A stretch of DNA of 64,000 bases. Source: Streptomyces kronopolitis. Its GTDB lineage: Bacteria; Actinomycetota; Actinomycetes; Streptomycetales; Streptomycetaceae. The number at the start of each line of letters is the position of its first letter. Positions within the stretch are counted from its first letter, which is position 1. The stretch lies in the NCBI RefSeq assembly GCF_014646275.1, contig NZ_BMND01000023.1, positions 1-64,000 of the forward strand. The letters are read 5' to 3'. Of this stretch, positions 49,475 to 59,779 are shown piece by piece. The notes under the pieces were generated by a model that saw only the letters and a program-made list of their open reading frames with translations, searched no databases and was not told where the DNA came from. The translations under genes and the position numbers were made by a program.

Positions 49475-50431
49475 TCAGCCGCGGCGGCGCGCCGCTTCCC
49501 ACAGGACGACACCGGCCGCGACACCGGCGTTCAGCGACTCCGCGCCGCCCGGCATCGGGATCCGCACCCGGACGTCGCAGGTCTCGCCGACCAGCCGCGA
49601 CAGGCCCTTGCCCTCGCTGCCGACCACGATGACGACCGGGCCGTCCAGCGCCGCGACGTCCTGGAGCTCCAGCTCGCCGTCCGCGGCCAGGCCGACGACC
49701 GTCAGGCCGGCCTTCTGGTACGACTCCAGGGTCCGGGTCAGGTTGGTGGCGCGGGCGACCGGCGTCCGGGCCGCGGTGCCCGCCGAGGTCTTCCACGCAC
49801 CGGCCGTCATCCCGGCCGCACGGCGCTCCGGGACGACCACGCCGTGGCCGCCGAAGGCACACACGGAGCGGACGACCGCGCCGAGGTTGCGCGGGTCGGT
49901 GACGCCGTCGAGCGCGACGATCAGCGGGTCCTCGCCCTCGTCGAACGCGGCCGCGGCCAGGTCCTCGGGGTGGGCGTAGTCGTACGGCGGGACCTGGAGG
50001 ACCAGGCCCTGGTGGTTGAGCCCGTTGGTCATCCGGTCCAGCTCGGGGCGCGGCGCCTCCATCAGGTTGATGTCGCCGCGCTCGGAGGCGAGCTGGAGCG
50101 CGGCGCGCACCCGCTCGTCGCTGTCGATGAACTGCTGGACGTAGAGGTTGGTCGCGGGCACGCCGTCGCGGAGCGCCTCGAAGACCGGGTTGCGGCCGAC
50201 GACCAGCTCCGCGGTGCCCTTGGCGCCACCGCGGCGCGGGGCCGGGCGGCGCGAGGCGGCCTGCCGCGCCTGGGCGTTGGCCACGCGGTTCTTGACGTGT
50301 CCCTTACGAGCGGAGGCGGGCGGGGTCGGGCCCTTGCCCTCCAGGCTCCGGCGCCGCTTGCCGCCGCTGCCGACCTGCGCGCCCTTCTTGTTGGACGTGC
50401 GGCGGTTCCTGCGCTGGCTGTTGCCGGCCAT
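49475..50431 (-). CDS. rlmB: 23S rRNA 2'-O-methyltransferase RlmB (TrmH/SpoU family)
   Basis: A 318-residue SPOUT enzyme, expected to methylate the ribose of G2251 in 23S rRNA. A strongly basic N-terminal extension (about 1-70) precedes the substrate-binding domain (VVGRNPVFEALRDGVPATNLYVQQ) and the knotted catalytic domain. Motifs: LDGVTDPRNLGAVVRS, VVGSEGKGLSRL, and VRIPMPGGAESLNAGVAAGVVLWEA. It lies upstream of the DoxX gene and downstream of cysS on the same strand. Confidence 0.93.
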   Translation of the reverse strand: MAGNSQRRNRRTSNKKGAQVGSGGKRRRSLEGKGPTPPASARKGHVKNRVANAQARQAASRRPAPRRGGAKGTAELVVGRNPVFEALRDGVPATNLYVQQFIDSDERVRAALQLASERGDINLMEAPRPELDRMTNGLNHQGLVLQVPPYDYAHPEDLAAAAFDEGEDPLIVALDGVTDPRNLGAVVRSVCAFGGHGVVVPERRAAGMTAGAWKTSAGTAARTPVARATNLTRTLESYQKAGLTVVGLAADGELELQDVAALDGPVVIVVGSEGKGLSRLVGETCDVRVRIPMPGGAESLNAGVAAGVVLWEAARRRG

Positions 50432-50559
50432 GGGTCACCTGTTTCTTCACTGCTCTCGACGTCTCGCGACGTGGAGTGGGTACGTACGTATGGAATGAGT
50501 GTCGCCCGAGGCCACCGGGACGGTCGAATCCGGGTGGCCTGCGAAGGGCGGGAGGGGGG

Positions 50560-51951
<1,392 letters not shown>

Positions 51952-52075
51952 GGAACCAGGGTAGTCGGAACGAGGCAGTGCCCCGCGACCCACGGGGCCG
52001 CGGGGGAAGGGAACGGCGACAGCCGTCCGATTCGCCGGAAGTGTCCGGCGGGGAGCGGCGGGACCGGCGCCGCCG

Positions 52076-52480
52076 TCAGATGCTGCCGACCACCTTGCGC
52101 GGGGTCACCCGCACGACGACCCGCGGGGCGTCGCCGGACGAGGCGGGGTTGAAGTCGGCGTACGGCTTGCCGGTGTACTTCCGCGACAGCTCGTCGATCA
52201 GCTCCTGGCCGCCCTCGGTGGTGAGCTCGGCGGCACCGCGCACCTCGGCGTAGGTGTACGGCGCGTCGAAGGGCTGGATGACGACGGAGACGCGGGGGTC
52301 GCGCCGGAGGTTGGCCTCCTTGCGGCGGCCGAGGGTGGTGGAGAACAGCAGGTCGTCGCCGTCCCGCTTCACCCAGACCGGGGACACCTGCGGACTGCCG
52401 TCGGGCTGGATCGTGGCCACGGTCACGAAGACCGGGGAGTCCAGGAGCTGCTTGAGGTCGTCGGACAGGCTGGCGGTCAC
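52076..52480 (-). CDS. PPOX-class F420-dependent/FMN split-barrel protein
   Basis: A 134-residue small split-barrel protein: SPVFVTVATIQPDGSPQVSPVWVKRDGDDLLFST near 14-47, then RRKEANLRRDPRVSVVIQPFDAPYTYAEVRG. These fit the PPOX class of F420- or FMN-binding oxidoreductases. The start is GTG of MTASLSDD, with AAGGA a few bases upstream. Substrate unknown. Confidence 0.88.
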   Translation of the reverse strand: MTASLSDDLKQLLDSPVFVTVATIQPDGSPQVSPVWVKRDGDDLLFSTTLGRRKEANLRRDPRVSVVIQPFDAPYTYAEVRGAAELTTEGGQELIDELSRKYTGKPYADFNPASSGDAPRVVVRVTPRKVVGSI

Positions 52481-52608
52481 GAGGGGTCCTTCCTGCGGGC
52501 GCTTCCGGTGGGCACGAACACTTCGATCCTCCCCCAACAGCCGTGCGACGCCCGGAATTCCCGCGCCATCCGGGCGAATCCGGGCGCCGCCGCGCGCCTC
52601 GCGGGGCG

Positions 52609-53133
52609 TCAGGCCGTACGGAAGACCAGCGCGGTGGCGATCGCGGCCAGGCCCTCGGCGCGGCCGGTCAGCCCCAGCCCGTCCGAGGTCGTCCCGGAGA
52701 CCGAGACCGGCGCCCCGACGGCCGCCGAGAGCGCCTTCTGCGCCTCGTCCCGCCGCTTGCCGACCTTCGGGCGTACGCCGATGACCTGCACCGCGACATT
52801 GCCGATGGTGAAGCCCTCGGCCCGGACGATCCGCGCGGCCTCGGCCAGCAGCGTCACGCCGGAGGCGCCGGACCACTCGGGGCGGCCGGTGCCGAAGTGA
52901 GCGCCGAGGTCGCCGACGCCGGCCGCCGAGAACAGCGCGTCGCAGGCGGCGTGCGCGACCACGTCGCCGTCGCTGTGGCCGGCCAGGCCGTATCCGTCGC
53001 TCTCCGCGGCGTCCCACAGCAGCCCGGCGCACCAGAGCTCGCGCCCCTGCTCGAAGGCGTGCACGTCCGTGCCGACGCCGACGAGGGGCAGCACGGGGGC
53101 GGGGTGGGACGCGTTCTGCTCAGACATAGCCAT
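52609..53133 (-). CDS. ispF: 2-C-methyl-D-erythritol 2,4-cyclodiphosphate synthase
   Basis: A 174-residue enzyme of the non-mevalonate isoprenoid pathway, forming the cyclic diphosphate. Metal ligands are in GTDVHAF (Asp23, His25) and GHSDGDVVAHA (His61 by family alignment). The C-terminal TTSDGLGLTGRAEG is diagnostic. Its start overlaps the ispD stop by 14 bases, giving translational coupling with the preceding step but one of the pathway. Confidence 0.96.
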   Translation of the reverse strand: MAMSEQNASHPAPVLPLVGVGTDVHAFEQGRELWCAGLLWDAAESDGYGLAGHSDGDVVAHAACDALFSAAGVGDLGAHFGTGRPEWSGASGVTLLAEAARIVRAEGFTIGNVAVQVIGVRPKVGKRRDEAQKALSAAVGAPVSVSGTTSDGLGLTGRAEGLAAIATALVFRTA

Positions 53134-53866
53134 CGGTGGCCCTCCTGCGGGCGAGTACGGCCTCGGCCAGGACCAGGTCCAGCGGCCGGGTCACCTTGAA
53201 CGCCTCCTCGTGGCCGGGGACGACCACGACCGGCGAGCCGAGCCGTTCGACCAGCCCGGCGTCGTCCGTGGCGCCCTCGCCCTCGACGACGGTGTCGTGC
53301 GCCTTGCGCAGGGTCGTCAGGTCGAAGCCCTGCGGGGTCTGCACGGCCCGCAGCAGGGACCGCTCCGGGGTGCCGACCACCGGCTCGGGCGTGCCGGCCG
53401 GCTGCGGGTCGACCTGCTTGACGGTGTCCGCCAGCGGCAGCGCGGGGACGACGGCCGGCGCACCGGCCCGTACGGCGGCGACCACCGCGTCGACCGTCTC
53501 GGCCGGCACCAGCGGCCGCGCGGCGTCGTGCACCAGCACGACCTCGATGGTGTCCGGGAGCGCCGCCAGACCGAGCTGCACGGATTCCTGGCGGGTCTGC
53601 CCGCCGGGGACGACCACGAGGTCGGTGCGCTCGGCGAGCGGGTGCTCGTGCAGCAGGCGGCCGACCTCGGTGGCGCCGTCGGGCGGGGCGACCACCACGA
53701 TGAGCGAGACGGCACGGGAGGCGGCCATCGCGCGGACGGCGTGCACCAGCATGGGGGTGCCGCCGAGGGTGCGCAGGGCCTTGGGAGTGCCGGGACCGAG
53801 CCGGACACCGCGGCCGGCGGCGGGAATCACCGCGGCGGTGCGGACCGGGCGGGAAGGATCTGACAT
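53120..53866 (-). CDS. ispD: 2-C-methyl-D-erythritol 4-phosphate cytidylyltransferase
   Basis: A 248-residue CTP-dependent enzyme. The nucleotide-binding loop is AAVIPAAGRGVRLGPGTPKAL near the N-terminus. VLVHDAARPLV and TPQGFDLTTLRKAH are typical, with TDDAGLVERLG near the end. The start is at MSDPSRPV with GGAG seven bases before; the frame continues upstream but is not protein-like. carD precedes it by about 460 bases. Confidence 0.95.
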   Translation of the reverse strand: MSDPSRPVRTAAVIPAAGRGVRLGPGTPKALRTLGGTPMLVHAVRAMAASRAVSLIVVVAPPDGATEVGRLLHEHPLAERTDLVVVPGGQTRQESVQLGLAALPDTIEVVLVHDAARPLVPAETVDAVVAAVRAGAPAVVPALPLADTVKQVDPQPAGTPEPVVGTPERSLLRAVQTPQGFDLTTLRKAHDTVVEGEGATDDAGLVERLGSPVVVVPGHEEAFKVTRPLDLVLAEAVLARRRATDGYV

Positions 53867-54326
53867 CGATGACTCCGGAGTCCGGGGCGAGCCCGGAATT
53901 GACGCAGACAGGTTTGTTTCCTCGGGCGGGGTGGGTATGGCCTGAGCGTGCCCCCGGCTCCTGGAGCGCGGGGGAGTGCCGGGCGCGACGCCTCGACCGG
54001 ACCCTTCCGTGACACGGTCGAGACAGCTGCCCGGGCCCGGCACGCCACAGCGAGTCGGCGGTCCTCGGCAAGGTTCATGAATGCGTTCATGAACCGCAGT
54101 TCGCCAGCGGACAACAGCAGATATGCCGCAGCGCCCGGCAACAGACCACTCCGCTGAGGAAGCGGTCGTTACTCGGGCACCGCGGCATTACTACGTCGGC
54201 ATTGCTATGTCGTCGCTGCGTCGGCCACTTCGCCGGCGGACGCGTGACCCACGCATGCATGACCTCACACGCTTGACCCACACACAGCGTTGTCAGGCAG
54301 GCCGCGTCGTCAGGCGGACCGCGTCG
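53867..54326. other. carD-ispD intergenic region
   Basis: About 460 bases without a convincing gene. It contains a perfect 24-base palindrome (54072-54095), then AT-richer sequence towards carD. A promoter for ispDF is expected but I cannot point to one. Confidence 0.45.
54072..54095. repeat. Perfect palindrome GGTTCATGAA-TGCG-TTCATGAACC
   Basis: Ten-base arms around a four-base spacer; each arm itself contains the palindrome TTCATGAA. There is no T-run after it, so a protein-binding operator is at least as likely as a terminator. Confidence 0.7.
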
Positions 54327-54809
54327 TCAGGACGCGAGCACCTCGTCGAGCAGGGCCTCGGCCTTGTCCTCGTTGGTGTTTTCCGCGAGAGCGAGTTCGC
54401 TCACCAGAATCTGGCGTGCCTTTGCGAGCATGCGCTTCTCACCGGCGGAAAGCCCGCGCTCACGCTCACGCCGCCACAGGTCGCGCACCACTTCGGCAAC
54501 CTTGATCACATCGCCGGAAGCGAGCTTCTCGAGATTTGCCTTGTAGCGACGGGACCAGTTCGTCGGCTCTTCGGCATACGGTGCGCGGAGCACCTCGAAG
54601 ACCCGGTCCAGCCCGTCCTGACCAACCACGTCGCGTACGCCGACGAACTCCGCATTGTCCGCTGGCACACGAACAGTCAAGTCGCCCTGGGCGACCTTCA
54701 GCACCAAGTAGGTCTTGTCCACGCCTTTGATCTGGCGAGTTTCGATGGCCTCGATCAGCGCGGCCCCGTGATGGGGATAGACCACGGTGTCGCCAACCTT
54801 GAACGTCAT
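54327..54809 (-). CDS. carD: CarD-family RNA polymerase-binding regulator
   Basis: A 160-residue protein. The N-terminal Tudor-like domain that binds the RNA polymerase beta subunit (about 1-60, MTFKVGDTVVYPHHGAALIEAIETRQIKG) leads to a helical DNA-contacting domain with the conserved Trp near residue 86 in EEPTNWSRRYKANLEKL. CarD stabilises open promoter complexes, especially at rRNA promoters. The start is the ATG before TFKVGDTV with AAGGGG ten bases upstream. Confidence 0.95.
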   Translation of the reverse strand: MTFKVGDTVVYPHHGAALIEAIETRQIKGVDKTYLVLKVAQGDLTVRVPADNAEFVGVRDVVGQDGLDRVFEVLRAPYAEEPTNWSRRYKANLEKLASGDVIKVAEVVRDLWRRERERGLSAGEKRMLAKARQILVSELALAENTNEDKAEALLDEVLAS

Positions 54810-55661
54810 GTGACAGGTACCCCTTCCGTGGCTATCCATGCTAACACGGGAACGGGCCGTTCTGAATGGCGTTTTCGCAGGTCAGGGCATATCTCGGGGC
54901 TTGACAACAGTAACCGGAACGTGCTGCGAGGGGCCTCCGGGGAGAGGTATTCGCAGGTCGGAGGGGCTGCACGGGTGACTCGAAACACGCCCGTCACACA
55001 CCGCGAGGGCGCCGTTCGAGGGGCTGAACGTCCCGTTTTGCGCAGATCCAGATGAGCGAGTTCCGCTACTCCGTTCGGCTGCTCGGAGACCTCTCACGGG
55101 CGATTCTCGAATTGATCACCACGTGGCGGCCGAAGCGTGTGATCAATTCCGCGAGGCCTTCACATTCCCTGCGAATACTGCTTTTCGCCGAGGGAACCTG
55201 CCGGGCGCCACCCGAACGGCCGCTGGTCGGAATTTCGGCCACGTTCTCGGTGCGCGTTCTCGGGGTGCGGCCGGATCTGTGCGCCGAGGTGTGCGCCCTC
55301 GGCGTGCCGTTCCGCGGCCCGTTGCGCGTGCCGTTGCGCGTGCCGTCGCGGAGAGCCCGTTGTCCGGTCCGTTCCGCGGCGGTGTGCGCGGTGGTCGGCT
55401 TTGCGCCAGTGACCGGGGATGCGCCCGTGGTTGCGGGGGCGGAAACCGGACGCGGGCGGCGCCGGCGGGCCGCTGATCGCGCTGGGGGCGGGTCGGGTGC
55501 GGCGGCGTGAGGACGGCTCGGTAACCTAGCGGCGCTGACACACCCTTAGGGCGGCTTTACGCACCCGTCGTCATGACGCGTACGCAGTGCCGCCCCAGCC
55601 GTCCATCCGCGACCGGGCACGAAGTTCGGCCGCCGTAGCTCGTCAAGGAGATGCCGCCGCC
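54810..55661. other. Gene-poor divergent region between carD and the lipoprotein gene
   Basis: About 850 bases. The carD-proximal 450 bases are less GC-rich than average and contain a possible carD promoter element TAGCAT near 54837-54842 (minus strand). Near 55310-55350 there are repeated GCGCGTGCCGTT units. An open frame at 55052-55510 has no homolog-like features and I do not call it. Confidence 0.4.
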
Positions 55662-56297
55662 GTGAGCCGCAGCCTTCGACGCGGCGTCCTCGCCGCCACC
55701 GTCCTTTCGCTCTCGATCGCCACGCTGTCCGCGTGCGGGGCCGGGAACGACGCCCAGACGCTGGAGGTCAAGCCGGACAACGCCGCGACCTCCGTCGGCG
55801 ACATCAAGATCCAGAACGCGACCGTCATCACGCAGCCGGACGTGAACGCCAAGGGTCCGGCCGCGATTTCCGCGACGGTGTTCAACACCGGTGCCAAGGA
55901 CCAGAAGCTGACCGCGATCTCCGTCGACGGCACCGGCCAGTCGGCCAAGCTCACGCCGGGTTCCGGCAAGGGCCCGGTCACCGTGCCCGCCGGCGGCTCC
56001 ATCGTGCTCGGCGGCAAGGGCGACGCCTCGGCCGTCCTGGCCAGCGGCCGGGAGGCCGTCAAGGACGGGAACGCCCAGCCGCTGACGTTCACCCTGAGCA
56101 CCACCGGCAAGGTCAAGATCAACGCCTATGTGGTCCCGGCGAAGAGCTACTTCGCGGGCTACGGGCCCTCCCAGCTGCCGCAGCCGTCCGGTTCGCCGTC
56201 CCCGTCGGGCTCCGGCAAGCCCTCGGCGTCGGGCAAGCCGTCGGGTGCGCCCGGCGCGTCCGGCAAGCCCTCGCAGTCCGCGGGCAGCGGTCACTGA
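55662..56297 (+). CDS. Lipoprotein of unknown function (DUF461-like)
   Basis: A 211-residue lipoprotein. The signal peptide has the lipobox LSAC (Cys25). An immunoglobulin-like beta-domain follows (about 35-170, IQNATVITQPDVNAKGPAAISATVFNTGAKDQKLTAISVDG...VPAGGSIVLGG), similar to copper chaperone PCu(A)C/DUF461-type proteins but without their Met/His motif. A Ser/Pro/Gly/Lys-rich tail of about 40 residues ends the protein. GTG start with AAGGAG. Convergent with phoP across a perfect hairpin. Confidence 0.8.
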   Translation: MSRSLRRGVLAATVLSLSIATLSACGAGNDAQTLEVKPDNAATSVGDIKIQNATVITQPDVNAKGPAAISATVFNTGAKDQKLTAISVDGTGQSAKLTPGSGKGPVTVPAGGSIVLGGKGDASAVLASGREAVKDGNAQPLTFTLSTTGKVKINAYVVPAKSYFAGYGPSQLPQPSGSPSPSGSGKPSASGKPSGAPGASGKPSQSAGSGH

Positions 56298-56316
56298 CAC
56301 CGGCTCGCACGAACCA

Positions 56317-56357
56317 CGCCAGGGGCGCCTCTCCGGTCCGGAGAGGCGCCCCTGGCG
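56317..56357. terminator. Bidirectional terminator between lipoprotein gene and phoP
   Basis: A perfect 18-bp stem (56317-56334 with 56340-56357) and a five-base loop, between convergent genes. Confidence 0.9.
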
Positions 56358-56411
56358 CGTACGGCGGCCCGCACGCCGGGCGGGCGGCGGTGCGGGCCTC
56401 TCAGGCCGTCT

Positions 56412-57092
56412 CTACGGCTCGAACTTGTAGCCCAGGCCGCGGACCGTGACGAGGTAGCGCGGTGCGCCCGGGTCGGGCTCGATCTTGGCGCGCAGCCGCT
56501 TGACGTGCACGTCCAGGGTCTTGGTGTCGCCCACGTAGTCGGCGCCCCAGACCCGGTCGATGAGCTGCATGCGGGTCAGCACCCGGCCGGCGTTGCGCAG
56601 CAGCATCTCCAGGAGGTCGAACTCCTTGAGGGGCAGGTCAACCTTGCCGCCGGAGACCGTGACGACATGGCGGTCCACGTCCATCCGGACCGGACCGGCC
56701 TCCAGCGCCTGCGGGGTGACCTCCTCCGGCTCCCCGCGGCGGCGCAGCACGGCGCGGATGCGGGCGACGAGTTCGCGGGAGGAGAAGGGCTTGGTGACGT
56801 AGTCGTCGGCCCCTATCTCCAGACCGACGACCTTGTCGATCTCGCTGTCCTTGGCGGTCACCATGATGACCGGGACGTTGGAGCGGCCGCGCAGCTGGCG
56901 GCACACCTCGGTGCCGGGCAGGCCGGGCAGCATCAGGTCGAGGAGGACGAGGTCGGCGCCGTTGCGCTCGAATTCGTCCAGTCCGTCGGGGCCCGTGGCC
57001 GCGATGGCGACCTCGAAGCCCTCCTTGCGGAGCATGTAGGACAGTGCGTCGCTGAACGATTCCTCGTCCTCGACGACAAGCACTCGGGTCAC
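56412..57092 (-). CDS. phoP: Response regulator PhoP
   Basis: A 226-residue OmpR/PhoB-type regulator. The receiver domain (1-120) has phospho-acceptor Asp52 in VLLDLMLPG and the acidic pair VEDEE. The winged-helix DNA-binding domain (about 130-226) ends in VRGLGYKFEP. It activates phosphate-starvation genes through PHO boxes and represses antibiotic production in Streptomyces. It overlaps phoR by four bases (ATGA) and lies downstream of it, next to phoU, which fixes the identity. Confidence 0.95.
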   Translation of the reverse strand: MTRVLVVEDEESFSDALSYMLRKEGFEVAIAATGPDGLDEFERNGADLVLLDLMLPGLPGTEVCRQLRGRSNVPVIMVTAKDSEIDKVVGLEIGADDYVTKPFSSRELVARIRAVLRRRGEPEEVTPQALEAGPVRMDVDRHVVTVSGGKVDLPLKEFDLLEMLLRNAGRVLTRMQLIDRVWGADYVGDTKTLDVHVKRLRAKIEPDPGAPRYLVTVRGLGYKFEP

Positions 57093-58411
57093 GGAAGGAC
57101 CTCCGGGGCTGGGTGAGCAGGGAGTGGATCGTTGAAGGTCTCGTACGGGCGGTCCTCGTCGTCGAGGCCCTCCGCGGAGAGGTCGGCGGGGCGTTCGCGG
57201 TCGCGTCCGGCCCCGGCTTCCGGGAGACGGAGGGTGAAGGTCGAGCCTTGTCCCTCAGCGCTCCACACCGTGACCTCCCCGCCGTGCGAGGCGGCCACAT
57301 GCTTGACGATGGCGAGACCGAGGCCGGTGCCGCCGGTGGCGCGCGAGCGCGCCGGGTCCACACGGTAGAACCGCTCGAAGATGCGGTCCCGGTCCCTCTC
57401 GGATATCCCGATGCCCTGGTCGGTCACCGCGATCTCGATCAGGTCGCCGCCGGGGGCGGAGACCCGCCGGCCGGCGATCCCGACGCGGGTGCGCGCCGGG
57501 GAGTAGTTGACGGCGTTCTCGACGAGGTTGCCGAGGGCCGCCGCGAGCTGGCCGCGGTTGCCCCAGATGCTCAGGTCGGCGGGGCCGCCCCCGGGCCGTG
57601 CGCCGCCGGTGCGGGCGGCGGATCCGTCGGGGCCGCCGATCGACGTGGCCATGGTGATCTGCTTCGCGCCGGCCTGCTGGCGGCAGCGGTCGATCGCCTC
57701 GGCGACCAGTTCGTCGACCCGGACCGGCTCGGCGTCCTCCAGCGGGTCGTCGTTCTGCACCCGGGAGAGGTCGATGAGCTCCTGGACGAGGTTGGTCAGG
57801 CGGGTGGCCTCGTTCTGCATCCGGCCGGCGAAGCGCTCGACGGCCTCGGGGTCGTCGCTGGCGTCCATCACGGCCTCGGAGAGCAGCGAGAGCGCGCCGA
57901 CGGGCGTCTTGAGCTCATGGCTGACGTTGGCGACGAAGTCGCGGCGGACCGCTTCTATCCGGCGGGCCTCCGTGAGGTCCTCGACCAGCAGCAGGACCAG
58001 CCGGGAGCCGAGCGGGGCGACTCTGGCGGAGACCGCGAGCGCCTCGCCGCGGCCGGTGCCGCGGCGCGGCAGATCCAGCTCGACCTGGCGTATCTCGCCG
58101 TCCCTGCGGGTGTCACGGGCCATCTGCATCATCGGCTCGACGGCGAGCTTGCCGCCGCGGACCAGCCCGAGGGCGTAGGCGGCGGAGCTGGCCTTGACGA
58201 CGGCGTCGGCCTCGTCGAGCACCACCGCGGAGGAGCGGAGCACCGACAGCACGGTGTCGACCCCGGGCGGCAGCACGGCGTCCGTGTGCAGCGAGGTGCG
58301 GGTGGGTTTGGCCTGGTCGCGTTCGCTCCAGCGGAACGCCAGCATGGCGAAGACGCCGGTACACAGGCCGGCGATCGCTGCCACTGCGGCAACGGCCGCG
58401 TCCACGTTCAT
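57089..58411 (-). CDS. phoR: Sensor histidine kinase PhoR
   Basis: A 440-residue kinase. One membrane helix (about 5-25) is followed by a PAS-like region (about 50-145), the HisKA domain with His165 in FVANVSHELKTP, and the HATPase domain (about 270-400) with N-box GNLVENAVNYS, DQGIGI and GGTGLGLAIVKH. It phosphorylates PhoP when phosphate is scarce. An insert rich in Gly/Pro lies near residues 263-280. First gene of the phoRP operon, divergent from phoU. Confidence 0.95.
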   Translation of the reverse strand: MNVDAAVAAVAAIAGLCTGVFAMLAFRWSERDQAKPTRTSLHTDAVLPPGVDTVLSVLRSSAVVLDEADAVVKASSAAYALGLVRGGKLAVEPMMQMARDTRRDGEIRQVELDLPRRGTGRGEALAVSARVAPLGSRLVLLLVEDLTEARRIEAVRRDFVANVSHELKTPVGALSLLSEAVMDASDDPEAVERFAGRMQNEATRLTNLVQELIDLSRVQNDDPLEDAEPVRVDELVAEAIDRCRQQAGAKQITMATSIGGPDGSAARTGGARPGGGPADLSIWGNRGQLAAALGNLVENAVNYSPARTRVGIAGRRVSAPGGDLIEIAVTDQGIGISERDRDRIFERFYRVDPARSRATGGTGLGLAIVKHVAASHGGEVTVWSAEGQGSTFTLRLPEAGAGRDRERPADLSAEGLDDEDRPYETFNDPLPAHPAPEVLP

Positions 58412-58484
58412 GACTCCAGGTTATGCGCCGGGTCGGACACTTCCCCAGGGGTGCGGGACGGTGCCCGGACACACGTCGCCCAGA

Positions 58485-58517
58485 GTTCACCGTGGCGTCC
58501 GCGCTGGTTCACTCCGG
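58485..58517 (+). promoter_or_regulatory. PHO-box array 1 (phoR-proximal)
   Basis: Three 11-base units in direct order: GTTCACCGTGG, CGTCCGCGCTG, GTTCACTCCGG. The outer two match the PhoP direct-repeat unit (GTTCACC type), and the central one is degenerate. Confidence 0.75.
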
Positions 58518-58646
58518 GGGCCGGGGGCGGGCGGGCGGCTGCCGGCCGGGTGTCCCTTGGGGATACGGCACGCGAGCCCCGCCCCGACGGAGTGTGGCCA
58601 GGTGAACCGGGCGGCCGGCCCGGTGGCGGGGGATGCGTCGCCCAGA

Positions 58647-58679
58647 ATTCACCTTCACGTCGGTGCCGGTTCACTCCCG
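58647..58679 (+). promoter_or_regulatory. PHO-box array 2 (phoU-proximal)
   Basis: ATTCACCTTCA, CGTCGGTGCCG, GTTCACTCCCG, in the same 11-base register as array 1. Flanking CGTCGCCCAGA is also shared with array 1. Confidence 0.75.
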
Positions 58680-58941
58680 GTGGGACCGCAGGTCGCGCGG
58701 TGCCCGCAGGGTGAGGGTGCGGGTGCCGGATCCCTTCCGCACCGCCGCGCGCCCGGACACCCGGAGTGACCGCCCTGCGACGGCCTCCCGGCCGCACGGG
58801 TTCCGCGGAGTGGTTGCTCCGTGGACCATCGCCTTTCTGGGGATGCGGCTCGCGCGGGCACAGACCGTGAGAGCGTGGGCAGAGGTTCAGCTGTACCCGT
58901 CCACCTCCCACACCACCACTCGATCCGAGAGAAGGTCACAG

Positions 58942-59622
58942 ATGCGGGACGCGTACCACGAGGAGCTTGATTCGATCGGCGAGGGCCTGGTCGAGATGGC
59001 CCGGCTCGTCGGCTCCGCGATCGGGCGCGCCACCACGGCGATTCTCGACGCGGACCTCAAGCTGGCCGAGAACGTCATCGCCGCCGATGAGAAGGTCGAC
59101 GACCTCCAGCGGGATCTGGAGGCGCGGGCGATCGCCCTGCTGGCGCGGCAGCAGCCGGTCGCCACCGACCTGCGGATCGTCGTCACCTCGCTGCGGATGA
59201 GCGCCGACCTGGAGCGCTCGGGCGACCTGGCCCAGCACGTGGCCAAGCTGGCCCGGCTGCGCTTCCCGGAGACGGCCGTTCCGCAGGATCTGCACGCCAC
59301 CATCCTGGAGATGGGGCAGCTGGCGCAGCGCCTGATGGCCAAGGCCGCCGAGGTCATCATCACCAAGGACGTCGACCTCGCGCTGCAGCTGGAGCAGGAC
59401 GACGACGCGATGGACATGCTGCACCGCACCCTCTTCCAGCACCTGATGGACGACCGCTGGAAGCACGGCATCGAGACGGCCGTGGACGTGACCCTGCTGG
59501 GCCGCTACTACGAGCGCTTCGCCGACCACGCGGTCTCGGTCGCCAAGCGGGTCGTCTACCTGGTGACCGGCGAGCACGCCGACGAGATCGCCTCGTCTGC
59601 GGCGGCGGTGGAGGGCGCCTGA
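58942..59622 (+). CDS. phoU: Phosphate-signalling regulator PhoU
   Basis: A 226-residue protein of two PhoU three-helix bundles (about 1-110 and 115-215), each with the E/D-rich metal motif. MRDAYHEELDSIGEGLVEMARLVGSAI opens the protein; RRYYERFADHAVSVAKR-like sequence (GRYYERFADHAVSVAKRV) is in the second bundle. PhoU damps PhoR signalling in response to the Pst transporter. The start has GAGAGAAGG upstream. In Streptomyces phoU is controlled by PhoP. Confidence 0.95.
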   Translation: MRDAYHEELDSIGEGLVEMARLVGSAIGRATTAILDADLKLAENVIAADEKVDDLQRDLEARAIALLARQQPVATDLRIVVTSLRMSADLERSGDLAQHVAKLARLRFPETAVPQDLHATILEMGQLAQRLMAKAAEVIITKDVDLALQLEQDDDAMDMLHRTLFQHLMDDRWKHGIETAVDVTLLGRYYERFADHAVSVAKRVVYLVTGEHADEIASSAAAVEGA

Positions 59623-59779
59623 CCGCGGCGGCGGGCGAGGGGGACGAGCCGCCGGGCGAAGTGAGCGGGTCCGCTTCCCGCGCCCGGCGTGCGCGGTGGA
59701 CGTGTGCCTCCACGCGCCGTTGACGCGCCTGGTCACCCGGGCATGCAATGGGCACCAGGTGACCCCTAGGAGGCAATGC

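Larger units (their letters stand above)
58412..58941. other. phoR-phoU divergent control region
   Basis: About 530 bases with no gene. It contains two related PHO-box arrays 162 bases apart, one near phoR and one nearer phoU. The intervening sequence is GC-rich; promoters cannot be assigned firmly. Confidence 0.6.

Noticed and set aside
55052..55510. A 152-codon frame in the carD upstream region
   Set aside because: Repetitive Arg/Val/Pro C-terminus, no recognisable ribosome binding site or domain; more likely non-coding regulatory DNA.
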